DNA of 64,000 nucleotides, taken from assembly GCF_039536205.1 (NCBI RefSeq), contig NZ_BAAAYL010000001.1:6262001-6326000 (forward strand). Reading direction: 5' to 3'. Origin of the DNA: Streptomyces sannanensis. GTDB lineage: Bacteria > Actinomycetota > Actinomycetes > Streptomycetales > Streptomycetaceae. Positions 44,866 to 54,323 of the stretch are shown here, piece by piece. The position numbers were made by a program, and so were the translations under genes. The first letter of the stretch is position 1. Every line of letters begins with the position of its first letter. A model generated the notes under the pieces. The model did not search any database, was not told the DNA's origin, and saw only the letters and a list, made by a program, of their open reading frames with translations.

Positions 44866-45281
44866 CGACCGGACAAGTTGCCGATCTCGAATGGCTGTTG
44901 AGCGGACTGATCCAGCGCGTGCCGTACACGCGCAGCGCGGTTCTGCTCTCCTCGGACGGTCTGGTGAGGTCGTTCCACGGGCTGGACCCCGACAGCGCCG
45001 ACCATATGGCGGCCCTCTCCTCGGGACTCCATGCCCTCGGCCGCAGCGCCGGTGTGCGCTTCGACGACGGCGGCGAGGTCCGGCAGATCGTCGTCGAACT
45101 CGACTCCACCCTGCTCTTCGTCTCCACCGCCGGATCCGGCACCTGTCTGGCCGTACTCGCCGGACGCGACGCGGACGCGGCGGTGCTCGGCTACGAAATG
45201 GGGATGCTGGTGAAGAGCGTTCGGCCCTATCTGGCCACCCCGGCCAGGCAAAGGGCCCCGGAGCATATTCACGGTCTGTGA
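44850..45281 (+). CDS. Roadblock/LC7 protein CvnB
   Basis: 143 aa, ATG 44850 with AAGGAG upstream. The Roadblock/LC7 fold (LEWLLSGLIQRVPYTRSAVL, LSSDGLVRSF, LAVLAGRDADAAVLGYEMGM) matches CvnB of Streptomyces conservons, which binds CvnA and the small GTPase CvnD. Here the DUF742 and GTPase genes do not follow, so the conservon is incomplete unless partners are encoded elsewhere. Confidence 0.83.
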   Translation: MAGEVATGQVADLEWLLSGLIQRVPYTRSAVLLSSDGLVRSFHGLDPDSADHMAALSSGLHALGRSAGVRFDDGGEVRQIVVELDSTLLFVSTAGSGTCLAVLAGRDADAAVLGYEMGMLVKSVRPYLATPARQRAPEHIHGL

Positions 45282-45357
45282 ACACGCCGAGCGGATCGAT
45301 GCCGTGAGGAAGACCGAATCCGAGGGAGTTGTCCGTGCCCTCGCGTACGGTCGTGCC

Positions 45358-45708
45358 ATGGCGAACTCCGGCGACGTACGCAGAATCTCGCTCTCCCTGC
45401 CCGAGACGGCGGAGAAGCTCTCCTGGGGCATGCCCACCTTCCGGGTGGCAGGGAAGATCTTTGCCGCGCTCGGGGACGACGACGCCTCCATGGGCGTCAA
45501 GTGCCCCAAGGAGGACCGGGCCGAGCTGATCGCCTCGGAGCCGGACAAGTTCTTCATACGGGAGGGGCACGACGACGCGTTCGCCTGGCTCCGGGTGCGG
45601 CTCGCGGCCCTGGACGACGAGGAGGAGCTGTACGCCATCCTGGTCGACTCCTGGCGCCAGGCCGCACCGCGCAAGCTCCTCGACGCGCACCCGCACCTGG
45701 CCGGCTGA
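45358..45708 (+). CDS. MmcQ/YjbR family DNA-binding-fold protein
   Basis: 116 aa. The sequence SLPETAEKLSWGMPTFRVAG and the later EDRAELIASEPDKFFI and WLRVRLAALDDEEELYAILV blocks are hallmarks of the MmcQ/YjbR (CyaY-like fold) family, whose function is poorly known. The ATG at 45358 starts where the family starts; a GTG at 45304 would add 18 residues without similarity. Confidence 0.8.
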   Translation: MANSGDVRRISLSLPETAEKLSWGMPTFRVAGKIFAALGDDDASMGVKCPKEDRAELIASEPDKFFIREGHDDAFAWLRVRLAALDDEEELYAILVDSWRQAAPRKLLDAHPHLAG

Positions 45709-45711
45709 TCC

Positions 45712-46618
45712 TCACCTCACGCGAGGCCGGTCCAGGGAAGTGTCGATGCGGGTACGGAGCGACCTCGCGTCCAAGCCGTGGGCGGCCAGGTGCTCGTCCA
45801 TGTGTCCGTACCGCCGCAGCTCGCGTCGGCCCACGCCGAGGCCGAGCACCGGTGGGGTACGGCCGTCAGCGCAACATTGGCTGCCGCGGTGGAGGTACCG
45901 GCCAGATACGGCTCGACGATCACCACATTGGCCGTGCCTCCCCGCACCGCGGCGCGCAGGGCCTTGTCGCCGAAGGGGCGTACGGTCGCCGCGTACAGCA
46001 CCGTGACGTCCAGACCCTCGGTCGCCGCGAGCCCGTCGTCCAGCATCGGCCCGACCGCGACCACGACCCCGGACGGGCCCTCGCGCACAGTCAGGAAACC
46101 AGCCCCGGTGACCGGCTGCGCACGCTTGTTGGCCTGCAGCGACAGCTGTAGGTACACCCGGTCGTCCCCGGCCACCGCGTGCCGCAGCAGGGTCTCCGCC
46201 TCGTCGGGGTGGCCCGGCACATGGACCGTACAGCCATCCAGAGTGTCCAGCAGGGTCACATCGCCCGGTGCCATATGGGTGAAGCCGCCCGCGGGCCAGT
46301 CGTACGAAGCCCCCGCACTGACCAGCACCCCGCCGACGCCCTGGTGGCCGAGCTTCAGCTTCACCTGCTCGAACGGCCGCTCGACCAGAAAACTGGCGAA
46401 GGTGTGCATCAGCGGCCGCATTCCGGCGAGCGTCAGCCCTCCGCCCGCGCCGATCAGCGGCTGCTCGCGGATCCCCACATTGATCACACGGTCGGGGTGC
46501 CGTCGCAGCGCCCCTCGAAGCCGTCCTTACTGATCTCCGCCAGTACGACGGCGAGCCTGGGATCCTCGTCGAGCAGCCGGGTCGTGGTGGAAATGAAGCC
46601 CTCGCGCATGGTGTCCAT
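45712..46618 (-). pseudogene. transketolase C-terminal subunit, frameshifted
   Basis: From ATG 46618 (MDTMREGFIS) the expected protein starts normally, shifts frame near 46500, continues as NVGIREQPLIGAGGGLTLAG and FASFLVERPFEQVKLKLGHQ, and shifts again near 45850 before ending LDRPRVR at 45712-45714. The blocks match the separate C-terminal half of split actinobacterial transketolases (pyrimidine-binding and C-terminal domains). Two frame shifts make it non-functional. Confidence 0.72.
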
Positions 46619-46638
46619 GACAGTCCTCTCGGGCTCGG

Positions 46639-47060
46639 TCAGTTCTTGGGCTCGACCCGGGCGACCACGGCATGCGGCCGACCGGGATGGGGTGCGGTGA
46701 AGGCGGGGTACAGCGCCTCGTGATCACGCCCGTCGACGGTCGCGGCGGACCAGCCGGCCACCTCGAAACGCGCCGCGATCCCGCCGGGTCCGTCGTACGA
46801 GGCGGAGGAGTTGTCGATCACCAGTGTGTTCAGCTGCTCCAGCCCGGCCGGCGTACGCGATGGCCTCGTGATTGCTGCCCTCGTCCAGCTCGGCGTCGCC
46901 GATCAGCACCCATACCCGCGGATCCCCGAGCCCCTGGGCCCGCAAGCCCAGCACGGTGCCCACGGCCAGCGGCAGCGTTGCGGCGGGCCCGTGCTTCTCG
47001 TCGCCCGTCATCAGGGACATCAGTCGGGGCAGGTCCTCGAAACGGAGCGGGCCGGTGAGT
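46639..47060 (-). pseudogene. transketolase N-terminal subunit, decayed
   Basis: Recognisable pieces in different frames are LMTGDEKHGPAAT, then VWVLIGDAELDEGSNHEAI (the ThDP-diphosphate GDxxxxEG motif), then DNSSASYDGPGGIAARFEVA, ending RVEPKN and a stop at 46639-46641. The first part of the gene is missing beyond 47060 and an internal deletion joins PAAT to LPLAVG. It is the upstream partner of the broken C-terminal subunit. Confidence 0.7.
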
Positions 47061-47213
47061 GTTTTTCCGTGTCATGCCGTACAGCTTTCAACCTCACGCA
47101 GGATGGAGGCCAAACTCCCGGCGCGGCAGAAAAGCGGTTCACGACCACCCGATGAAGTGCGGTATTGTTCTCATGCGCGCCCGGCCAGGGGAAACCCCAG
47201 GTCAGACGGGCAA

Positions 47214-47287
<74 letters not shown>

Positions 47288-47300
47288 CAGTGATGTCGCA

Positions 47301-47340
47301 CTTCAGGGGCCGTTTTCGAACGGCCCCTGAAGCGTTTTCG
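47301..47340 (+). terminator. terminator of tRNA-Pro
   Basis: CTTCAGGGGCCGTT (47301-47314) and AACGGCCCCTGAAG (47319-47332) form a 14-bp perfect stem with a TTCG loop, followed by CGTTTTCGG, 13 bases after the tRNA. Confidence 0.85.
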
Positions 47341-47561
47341 GGGCAGACGGGGAGTCCTCTCCCGCTCCCACGCTCCCAGCGCTCCCACCCACCCCGACCG
47401 GCGTCAATCTGGGGTTGACCAGGGTCGCCCCATCCGGTTGCTCCCCGGCCCGCAGACCAGCAGCGATGGCTTTGACTCGGTAAAGGGGCCGGCGCGCTCC
47501 CATCCGCCAAGTGTGGTCCTCGTCGCCGACCCTGTGCCGCTCGAAAAGTCGTCGCTGCAGG

Positions 47562-48641
47562 TCAGGCGGCGAATCGGTACTCGTTGATGAGGCCGCCGAG
47601 GATCCGGATACGCAGTGGTCTGTGGGTGTCGATGTCCATCGCGGCGGGCCGTTCCTGGGCATCGGGTGGTAGCTGGCTGCGGGCCTGGTGGGGGCGGTGC
47701 TCGTTGTAGTGACTCTGGTAGGCAGCGAGCACCTGTCGCGCGTGCGCTTCGCCCATGACGAGGACGTGGTCGAGGACTTCGCGCCGGATGCTGCCGATGA
47801 CGCGCTCGCAGTGGGCGTTCATCCGAGGTGCCCGCGGTGCACTCTTGATCACGTGCAGTTCCTCGGCCTCGAAGACCGCGTCGAACGCCTCGCCGTACTT
47901 GCCGTCTCGGTCGCGCAGCAGGAATCGCAGGGAGTCCGTGCGCAGGCCGAGGTCGGCGGCGAGATTCCTCGCCTGCTGCACGGTCCAGTCCCGCGTCGGG
48001 TTGGCGGTGACGCCGGTGATGTGTAGGCGCCGGCTGCCGTGCTCGAGGAACGCCAGCGCGTACAACCGCCTGCCGAGCGCGGTGTCGATGTGGAAGAAGT
48101 CCGCCGCGATGATGCCCTCAGCCTGGGCGGTGAGGAACTCGCGCCAGGTCGGACCAGAGCGACGCGGTGCTGGCTCCACGCCCGCTGCGTGGAGGATCTC
48201 CCACACCGTCGAGGCTGCGATCTGGTTCCCCAGCCGAGCCAACTCGCCTTGGATTCGCCTGTGTCCCCATCGCGGATTCTCCCTGGCGAGTCGCAGGACG
48301 AGGTTCTTGATCGCCGCTGCGGTGGGTGGCCGACCGGTGCGCCTGCGCGCGCTGTAGTCCCACTTCGCAGCGATGAACCGACGGTGCCAGCCGAGCAAGG
48401 TACCCGGGGTGACCGGGAAGACGTCGCGCCAGCAATGCCGAGGTATCAGACCGGACAGGGCGGCAAACCAGAACCGGTCCGCTGGCTCGTAGCGGACTGG
48501 GCTGGCCAGGTGTCGGCGCAGGACCGCATTTTCGTGCCGCAGCACGAGTAGCTCCGCGTCCTTCGTCGCATCGCCGCGAAGCAGCACCGATGGGAGGGTG
48601 AGCAACTTCCGGGCCACTTTGTACAGCAAGGACATGATCAC
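47562..48641 (-). CDS. integrase-core (DDE) transposase, intact
   Basis: 359 aa. The N-terminal part has KDAELLVLRHENAVLRRHL and a helix-turn-helix (VTPGTLLGWHRRFIAAKWDY); ENPRWGHRRIQGELARLG follows. The rve core shows DFFHIDTALGRRLYALAFLE with the first Asp, FLLRDRDGKYG with the second, and the Glu in MNAHCERVIGSIRREVLDHV, so the DDE triad is complete. The protein is a relative of IS481/IS3-type integrases. It is distinct from, but related to, the proteins at 58383 and 61472. Terminal inverted repeats were not identified by eye. Confidence 0.85.
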   Translation of the reverse strand: MIMSLLYKVARKLLTLPSVLLRGDATKDAELLVLRHENAVLRRHLASPVRYEPADRFWFAALSGLIPRHCWRDVFPVTPGTLLGWHRRFIAAKWDYSARRRTGRPPTAAAIKNLVLRLARENPRWGHRRIQGELARLGNQIAASTVWEILHAAGVEPAPRRSGPTWREFLTAQAEGIIAADFFHIDTALGRRLYALAFLEHGSRRLHITGVTANPTRDWTVQQARNLAADLGLRTDSLRFLLRDRDGKYGEAFDAVFEAEELHVIKSAPRAPRMNAHCERVIGSIRREVLDHVLVMGEAHARQVLAAYQSHYNEHRPHQARSQLPPDAQERPAAMDIDTHRPLRIRILGGLINEYRFAA

Positions 48642-48960
48642 CCGAACATGCTTCCAGCCGACGAACCGTCACCGCTGCCACCAGCGTTGATGACTTTTCG
48701 AGCGGCACACCTTGGCACGCAGCGTGCCGGACGTGCCGTTGCGCGGATTACGGAACACCGTCGCGCCATGCTGGATGCGGATCTCGTTGGCACGCTCGAA
48801 CTGGAAGTGTTCTTCGCGCTCAGCATGTCTCATGAGACAGACGTCTGATCACGAGTCACGTTCTTGGCCTGGAAGTTGGTGACGTCGGCGAGGGCCTAGG
48901 GAGTGCAAGTCCGCGAGGCTGGCTGACACAGCGGTGCCGCAGGGCCGATAGGGTGTTGCC
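48642..48960. other. intergenic stretch beside the transposase
   Basis: 319 bases with lower G/C than the flanking genes. Frames of about 65 codons exist on both strands but none shows family-like sequence or a convincing ribosome-binding site. Probably the end of the insertion sequence plus the upstream region of the next gene. Confidence 0.35.
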
Positions 48961-49857
48961 GTGGAGTCATCTGGGGGCAACCTTGCGGTGAGAGCCGGCC
49001 TCGCGAGTTCCTTTTCGGTCGCCGAGGCTCAGCGGTTGATGGCCGCAGTTCCGGCAGACGTGGCCAACGATGTCTGGCGGGCGCGATGCACGTTCGTTCA
49101 CTCGCACTTCCCCAAGCATGACCACGTGGGTAAGCATCCGGTTGTCCATCGGACCGCTGAGGAACAAGCGCGTCTGCTGCGGTCGATGGCGAGGTGCGTG
49201 CAGGACACCAGGTTTGCTGAAATGTGCCGGGACCTCGCCGCCGACGTGGTCACAGTCGAGGACAGACTGGTTGAGCTTGGCAGGGCCGATGAAGCCACTG
49301 GGATCCGAGCTCTGATGATCGGCCAACCGATGGAGTGGGTGGTCCAGGTCTGGAGACTCGCAGACGTAATGGACGAACTCCAAGCCCGGCAGAGGGCCTG
49401 GGGCATGAACCACCATCGCATTGCGCGCGTACTGAGGTCTACTCGCATCCCACTGTGGGTCGTCGGCGCGCTGGACGGAATCTCCCACGATGATCTCCGC
49501 GCGATGACTCCCGGCGAGTTGGTTGACCGTTCGGGTCTTGGAGAAGTCCGGTTGGAGGAGGCTGCGCGTGCGCTTGATCGCCTGCGGGCTCTTGCCTTGC
49601 TCGGCGTCGAGCCAGCGGACTGGAACGAGTTCCTGGAGAAGCTCGCGACGCGGCTTGAGGTCGCCGAGGCTAGCCAGTCGTCACTGGCTGAAGAAGTCGC
49701 AGTGCCGCCCCAGCCATGCCATCCACCGGGTGCACTGCTGATCGCGGAACCTCGGGTTCCTCGAGCGCCAGGCCATGCGGTCCCTCGACGTCCCATTCAC
49801 AGGGGCCGCAGCCAGCTGCATCACCACGGAGGGCGCGGAGGGCGCCTGACCGTTTAG
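48961..49857 (+). CDS. orphan protein of unknown function
   Basis: 298 aa from a GTG without a strong ribosome-binding site. The sequence is soluble and helical: SVAEAQRLMAAVPADVANDV, then HFPKHDHVGKHPVVHRTAEE, QARLLRSMARCVQDTRFAEM and LRALALLGVEPADWNEFLEK. The last 45 residues are Pro/Arg/His-rich and look out of frame, so the real 3' end may have shifted near 49700. Codon use is less G/C-biased than in the neighbours, suggesting recent acquisition. No family recognised. Confidence 0.5.
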   Translation: MESSGGNLAVRAGLASSFSVAEAQRLMAAVPADVANDVWRARCTFVHSHFPKHDHVGKHPVVHRTAEEQARLLRSMARCVQDTRFAEMCRDLAADVVTVEDRLVELGRADEATGIRALMIGQPMEWVVQVWRLADVMDELQARQRAWGMNHHRIARVLRSTRIPLWVVGALDGISHDDLRAMTPGELVDRSGLGEVRLEEAARALDRLRALALLGVEPADWNEFLEKLATRLEVAEASQSSLAEEVAVPPQPCHPPGALLIAEPRVPRAPGHAVPRRPIHRGRSQLHHHGGRGGRLTV

Positions 49858-49894
49858 CTCGGCATGCCGGTCCTGCATGGTCAAAGGACCGAAG

Positions 49895-50086
49895 ATGGAC
49901 CCGAACACGATCATCGGCGGGGTCTCTGCTGTTGCCGCTCTGGGCTCTCTCGCCATTCAGCTCCACAATGCCCGTCGGAAGAAGTGCGGTGACGATGGCG
50001 TCAACCGCACGAACACGCAGCAGGCCCCAGCAACCGCCGACACGCTTCCGGATGAGGTGGGTGAGTCGTCAGCTGACGATGAGTAA
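49895..50086 (+). CDS. small putative membrane-anchored protein
   Basis: 63 aa; ATG 49895 has AAAGGA eight bases upstream, preferred to an ATG at 49877. One hydrophobic segment (TIIGGVSAVAALGSLAIQL) is followed by a basic patch (NARRKK) and an acidic, hydrophilic tail. Probably a single-pass membrane protein of unknown role. Followed by a strong terminator, which supports real transcription. Confidence 0.5.
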   Translation: MDPNTIIGGVSAVAALGSLAIQLHNARRKKCGDDGVNRTNTQQAPATADTLPDEVGESSADDE

Positions 50087-50094
50087 GTGAGGAC

Positions 50095-50124
50095 GGGGCT
50101 GCCCGCCGTTTGGCGGGCAGCCCC
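50095..50124 (+). terminator. Rho-independent-type hairpin after the 63-aa gene
   Basis: GGGGCTGCCCGCC (50095-50107) and GGCGGGCAGCCCC (50112-50124) pair perfectly over 13 bp with a GTTT loop. Confidence 0.8.
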
Positions 50125-50359
50125 CTATCTCAGCTGGCCTCTGGCCTGGGTGTCCCGTCGCGGTGTAGGTGGCAGGTAGCGACTCGTTGACCTGCATGAA
50201 TGCCAGATGGTTGGAGACTGCCGATGGCTGACGTTCTCAAACGGCCCGGCTTTCACGGAAGTCCCGCTCGCCGTGGAGACAGAGGTGTCCGGCGAGCGTC
50301 AGCCTCGCGACGACATTTGTACAAGACTGATAGCGGGCAGCGCAGGCATCGTTCCGTAC

Positions 50360-50770
50360 ATGGGACATGACGACGTCACGCACTTGCACGGGATGCATGT
50401 GGTCCACTCCGGCCCGCGGCAGGCGCCGCCGCTGGTGCTCATCCACGGATCGGGATTCTCGGGCGGCTCCTGGAGCCCGGTGGTGCCGGCACTCGCCGAC
50501 CAGTATCACGTCATCCGAGTCGACCTCCCGGGTCACGGCCAGTCCTCGCCCGCGCCGTCGTACGACGTGCCCGAGCAGGTGGGCCGCTTGGCCGCGGTGC
50601 TCGATGAGCTCGGCCTTCGTCCGGTTGCCGTGGTCGGGCACTCCAGTGGTGGATACATCGCCACCGCGCTTGCCGAACAGCGCCCTGACCTGGTCGGTTC
50701 GCTCGCGCTGATCAGCAGCGGCCCGAGTCCCGACGCGTTCCTCCCGCAGCCCGTCCTCGGAGACCGATGA
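50360..50770 (+). pseudogene. alpha/beta hydrolase, C-terminally truncated
   Basis: From ATG 50360 the frame gives about 136 residues: PPLVLIHGSGFSGGSWSPVV with the oxyanion HG, RVDLPGHGQSSPAP, then the nucleophile elbow VVGHSSGGYIATALAEQ. It stops about 30 residues later, before the acid and catalytic His that need another 120 or so residues. The stop overlaps the ABC transporter start (ATGA), so the truncated frame is in perfect coupling register with the transporter operon. Either a deletion fused them, or the short form is tolerated for translation of the next gene. Confidence 0.6.
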
Positions 50771-52605
50771 ACGCGATCGACTCCGCTGCGGTGAGCGAGC
50801 GGTCCACGCCGTTGGTGGAAGCCGGCCCCGCAGCCGGGACGAGCATGGGACGGCTGCTGCGCCCGTACGTGGGGAGCTTCGCGGCCGTCGTGATCTTTCA
50901 GGTGATCGGCGCACTCGCCGGTCTCGCGCCCTTGCTGGCGGTCGTGGAGCTGGGGCGCACCCTGTTGAAGCCCGGCCCGATCGACCACGGCCACGTGTGG
51001 AACGTCGTGACCGTGGGCGCCGTCGGACTGCTCGTCCGACTGGTGTTCACGGCCGCGTCGTCCGCGATCGGGCACGTCCTCGACGGCGACGTGCAGCTGA
51101 TGTTCCGTCGGCGGCTGGCCTCGAAGCTGGGACAGGTGCCGATCGGCTGGTTCTCGAAGCGCCGGACCGGCGAGCTTGCGAAGGTGGTGGGCGAGGACGT
51201 CACCGCGGTGCACCCGTTCATCGCCCACACCCCCGGTGAGCTGGTCTCCGCCTTCGTGGTCCCGCTGGCATCGCTGATCTACCTGTTCACCATCGACTGG
51301 CTGCTCACCCTGATCACGCTGATCCCGGTGGTCATGGCCATGGCCCTCGTCCCGCTGATGATGACCCCGACCCGGGTGCGCGAGCAGCAGGAGTTCGACG
51401 AGTCCATGGGGCGGATCTCCAGCTCCGTCGTGGAGTTCGTCCAGGGCATCTCGGTGGTCAAGGCGTTCGGCGGATCCGGGCGCGCCCACCGCAAGTTCAT
51501 CACCGCCACGGACGACTTCGTCGCCACCTTCAACCGGTGGGTGCACGGCATCTCGCGGATCGCCGCGGGGATGCAGCTGGTGCTGTCGCCGCCGTTCGTC
51601 CTGCTGGTGGTGCTGATCGGCGGCTCGTCACTGATCACCAGCGGCGACCTGGACCCGGTCGATCTGCTGCCCTTCCTGCTGCTGGGGCTGGGCCTGACCG
51701 CTCCGGTGGCGGCACTCGGGCACGGCTTCGACGAGATGCAGGCCGCGGGGCGCGCGGCGGGCCGGATCAAGGAGGTCCTCGACGTCCAGCCACTGCCGGA
51801 GCCCGCGCAGCCGGTCAGGCCGCAGGGCCACCGGGTGGAGCTGCGGGACGTCCGCTTCGGTTACGAGGAGGACCGCGAGGTCCTGCGGGGGATCGACCTG
51901 GTGCTGGAGCCGGGGACGGTCACAGCGGTCGTCGGGCCGTCCGGGAACGGAAAGTCCACATTGGTCCAGCTGCTGCCGCGGTTCTTCGCCCCGACCCACG
52001 GCTCTGTCCTCGTCGGTGGTGTCGACCTGCGGGAGCTCGGCAGTCGGGAGCTCTACCGGACGGTCTCGTTCGTCTTCCAGGACGTCCGGCTGCTGCGCGC
52101 CTCGATCGCGGACAACATCGCCCTCGTCGTGCCGCACGCCGAGCTCGACGAGGTGGTGCGCGCCGCCCGGTTGGCGCACATCCACGAGCGGATCCTCGAA
52201 CTGCCCCGGGGCTACGAGTCGGTGATCGGTGAGGACGCTGGCCTGTCGGGCGGCGAGGCCCAGCGCATCTCGCTCGCGCGAGCACTGCTCGCCGACAGCC
52301 CCGTCCTGGTGCTGGACGAGGCGACCGCCTTCGCCGACCCGCACACCGAACAGGCGGTGCGCCGTGCCCTGGCGACCCTGAGGGAGGACCGGACCACCCT
52401 GGTCATCGCCCACCGCCTGGAGACGATCGCCGATGCCGACACCGTCGTGATGCTGGCGGACGGACAGATCGTCGAGCGCGGCAGTCCCGCCGAACTTCTG
52501 CGCCAGAACGGGAAGTTCGCCAAATTCTGGCAAACGCAGCGATCGGCCGTCGCCGATGAGATCGAAGCCCACGGTGCCGTACTGCAAGGAGACGAGTTCC
52601 GATGA
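50767..52605 (+). CDS. ABC transporter permease-ATPase (IrtA/YbtP-like half)
   Basis: 612 aa, type IV ABC half-transporter: six hydrophobic helices in the first 320 residues, then an ATPase with Walker A GPSGNGKST near residue 390, signature LSGGEAQR near 492 and Walker B VLVLDEATA near 514. It overlaps the next half-transporter gene by four bases, so the two make a heterodimer. Such pairs in metallophore loci (YbtP/YbtQ, IrtA/IrtB, coelibactin locus) import metal-siderophore complexes despite an exporter fold. Role is inferred from the thioesterase and ECF genes downstream. Confidence 0.85.
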   Translation: MNAIDSAAVSERSTPLVEAGPAAGTSMGRLLRPYVGSFAAVVIFQVIGALAGLAPLLAVVELGRTLLKPGPIDHGHVWNVVTVGAVGLLVRLVFTAASSAIGHVLDGDVQLMFRRRLASKLGQVPIGWFSKRRTGELAKVVGEDVTAVHPFIAHTPGELVSAFVVPLASLIYLFTIDWLLTLITLIPVVMAMALVPLMMTPTRVREQQEFDESMGRISSSVVEFVQGISVVKAFGGSGRAHRKFITATDDFVATFNRWVHGISRIAAGMQLVLSPPFVLLVVLIGGSSLITSGDLDPVDLLPFLLLGLGLTAPVAALGHGFDEMQAAGRAAGRIKEVLDVQPLPEPAQPVRPQGHRVELRDVRFGYEEDREVLRGIDLVLEPGTVTAVVGPSGNGKSTLVQLLPRFFAPTHGSVLVGGVDLRELGSRELYRTVSFVFQDVRLLRASIADNIALVVPHAELDEVVRAARLAHIHERILELPRGYESVIGEDAGLSGGEAQRISLARALLADSPVLVLDEATAFADPHTEQAVRRALATLREDRTTLVIAHRLETIADADTVVMLADGQIVERGSPAELLRQNGKFAKFWQTQRSAVADEIEAHGAVLQGDEFR

Positions 52606-54317
52606 TCCGAATGCTGCTGAGCGTGCTGGGACGCGAGTACGCGCAGCCGTTGCGACGCACCGTGACCCTCATGACGACCACCGCGGTGGCCGAGGGGCTG
52701 TCCTACGCACTGCTGGTCCCCGTGTTGCGGTCCCTGTTCGGGAGCACGCCCGATGACGTCTGGCCCTGGCTGATCGCGTTCGGAATCTCCATCGCGGTCT
52801 ACGCCGCGCTGCGCTACATCAGCGACCTGTCCGGCTTCCACGTCGGTACCTCGCTGCTGCGCGGCATGTACCACCGCCTCGGCGACCACCTGGCCCGGCT
52901 GCCCATCGGCTGGTACACCCCGGGCCGCCTCGGTGAGGTGTCGGGCCTGGCGAGCCGCGGCGTGCTACAGGCGATGAGCGTGATCGCGCACCTGCTGGCG
53001 CCGTTCATCTCGGCCAGCGTGACCCCGCTGACCATCCTCCTCGTGATACTGGTCTTCAACTGGCAGATGGGCCTGGCCGCGATGGTGGCCATCCCGATCG
53101 TGGCGGCGATCCAGGTCTGGACGGCCCGCGCGACCGTCGCCGGCGACGCCGAGCGCGCCGAACTCGACGACGAGGCCACCGGACGGGTCATCGAGTACCT
53201 CCAGGCCCAGCCGGTGCTGCGGGCCGGCGGCCGCACCGCCGAGCGCTTCCGGCTGCTCGACGACTCGCTCCAGGACGTCCAGCGGGCGAACCGCCGCTCC
53301 ACCCTGGCCGCGCTGCCCGGTGCGGTGGGCCTGGCCGTCACCGTGCAGGTGATGTTCACCGGCCTGCTGGCTCTGGGCGCCTACCTCGCGCTCGGCGGGA
53401 ACATCGGTGTGCCGGAGGTCCTCACGATCCTGGTGTTGGCCGCCCGCTGCGCGGACCCGCTGCTCTCGCTGACGGATATCTCCGGCAAGCTCCGCGGCGC
53501 GCGCTCCGTGCTGGCGAAGCTCGACACGGTCCTGCGCACCGAGTCGCTGCCGCAGGCCGCCGAGCCGATCAGGCCGGTGAGCCACGGCGTGGAGTTCGAC
53601 TCCGTCGCCTTCCGGCACGGCGACCGCAAGGTCATCGACGATGTCACGCTGTCCGTGCCGGAGGGGCAGCGGCTCGCCATCGTAGGCCCGTCGGGCGCCG
53701 GCAAGAGCACGCTGCTGCAACTGCTCGCGCGGTTCTACGACGTGGACGCCGGCGCGGTGCGTGTGGGCGGTGTGGACGTGCGCTCGATCGATCCCGAGGT
53801 GTTGATGGCGCAGATCTCCATCGTCTTTCAGAACGTCTACCTCTTCGACGGCACGATCGAGGAGAACGTGCGCCTCGGCCGTCCCGACGCCAGCGACGCC
53901 GAGGTGCGCGCGGCCGCCACCACGGCGCGGCTGGACGAGGTGATCGAGCGGCTGCCCAGCGGCTGGGAGACCAACGTCGGCGAGGGCGGTGCGGTGTTGT
54001 CCGGCGGCGAGCGCCAGCGCGTCTCGATCGCCCGGGCGCTGCTCAAGAACGCGCCCATCGTGCTGTTGGACGAGGTCACCTCCGCGCTGGACCCGGTGAA
54101 CGAGGCCGCGATCCAGGAGGGCATCGAGCGGCTGATGGCGGGCCGGACCGTGCTGATGGTCGCGCACCGGATGCGGACCGTCCAGCGCGCCGACCGGGTC
54201 GTCTTCGTGGACGGGGGACGGGCCGTGGAGGAGGGCGGACACGACGAGCTACTGCGCCGCGGCGGCTGCTACGCCGAGTTCTGGAACATCGCCATGGCGC
54301 CGGTAGCGGGGGAGTGA
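52602..54317 (+). CDS. ABC transporter permease-ATPase (IrtB/YbtQ-like half)
   Basis: 571 aa. Membrane domain up to about residue 310 (GMYHRLGDHLARLPIGWYTP, LLIVLVFNW-type helices), then Walker A GPSGAGKST near residue 361, signature LSGGERQR near 465 and Walker B IVLLDEVTS near 486. It lacks no catalytic motif, so both halves should hydrolyse ATP. Coupled to the previous gene by ATGA and followed six bases later by the thioesterase. Confidence 0.85.
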   Translation: MIRMLLSVLGREYAQPLRRTVTLMTTTAVAEGLSYALLVPVLRSLFGSTPDDVWPWLIAFGISIAVYAALRYISDLSGFHVGTSLLRGMYHRLGDHLARLPIGWYTPGRLGEVSGLASRGVLQAMSVIAHLLAPFISASVTPLTILLVILVFNWQMGLAAMVAIPIVAAIQVWTARATVAGDAERAELDDEATGRVIEYLQAQPVLRAGGRTAERFRLLDDSLQDVQRANRRSTLAALPGAVGLAVTVQVMFTGLLALGAYLALGGNIGVPEVLTILVLAARCADPLLSLTDISGKLRGARSVLAKLDTVLRTESLPQAAEPIRPVSHGVEFDSVAFRHGDRKVIDDVTLSVPEGQRLAIVGPSGAGKSTLLQLLARFYDVDAGAVRVGGVDVRSIDPEVLMAQISIVFQNVYLFDGTIEENVRLGRPDASDAEVRAAATTARLDEVIERLPSGWETNVGEGGAVLSGGERQRVSIARALLKNAPIVLLDEVTSALDPVNEAAIQEGIERLMAGRTVLMVAHRMRTVQRADRVVFVDGGRAVEEGGHDELLRRGGCYAEFWNIAMAPVAGE

Positions 54318-54323
54318 GTCGAA

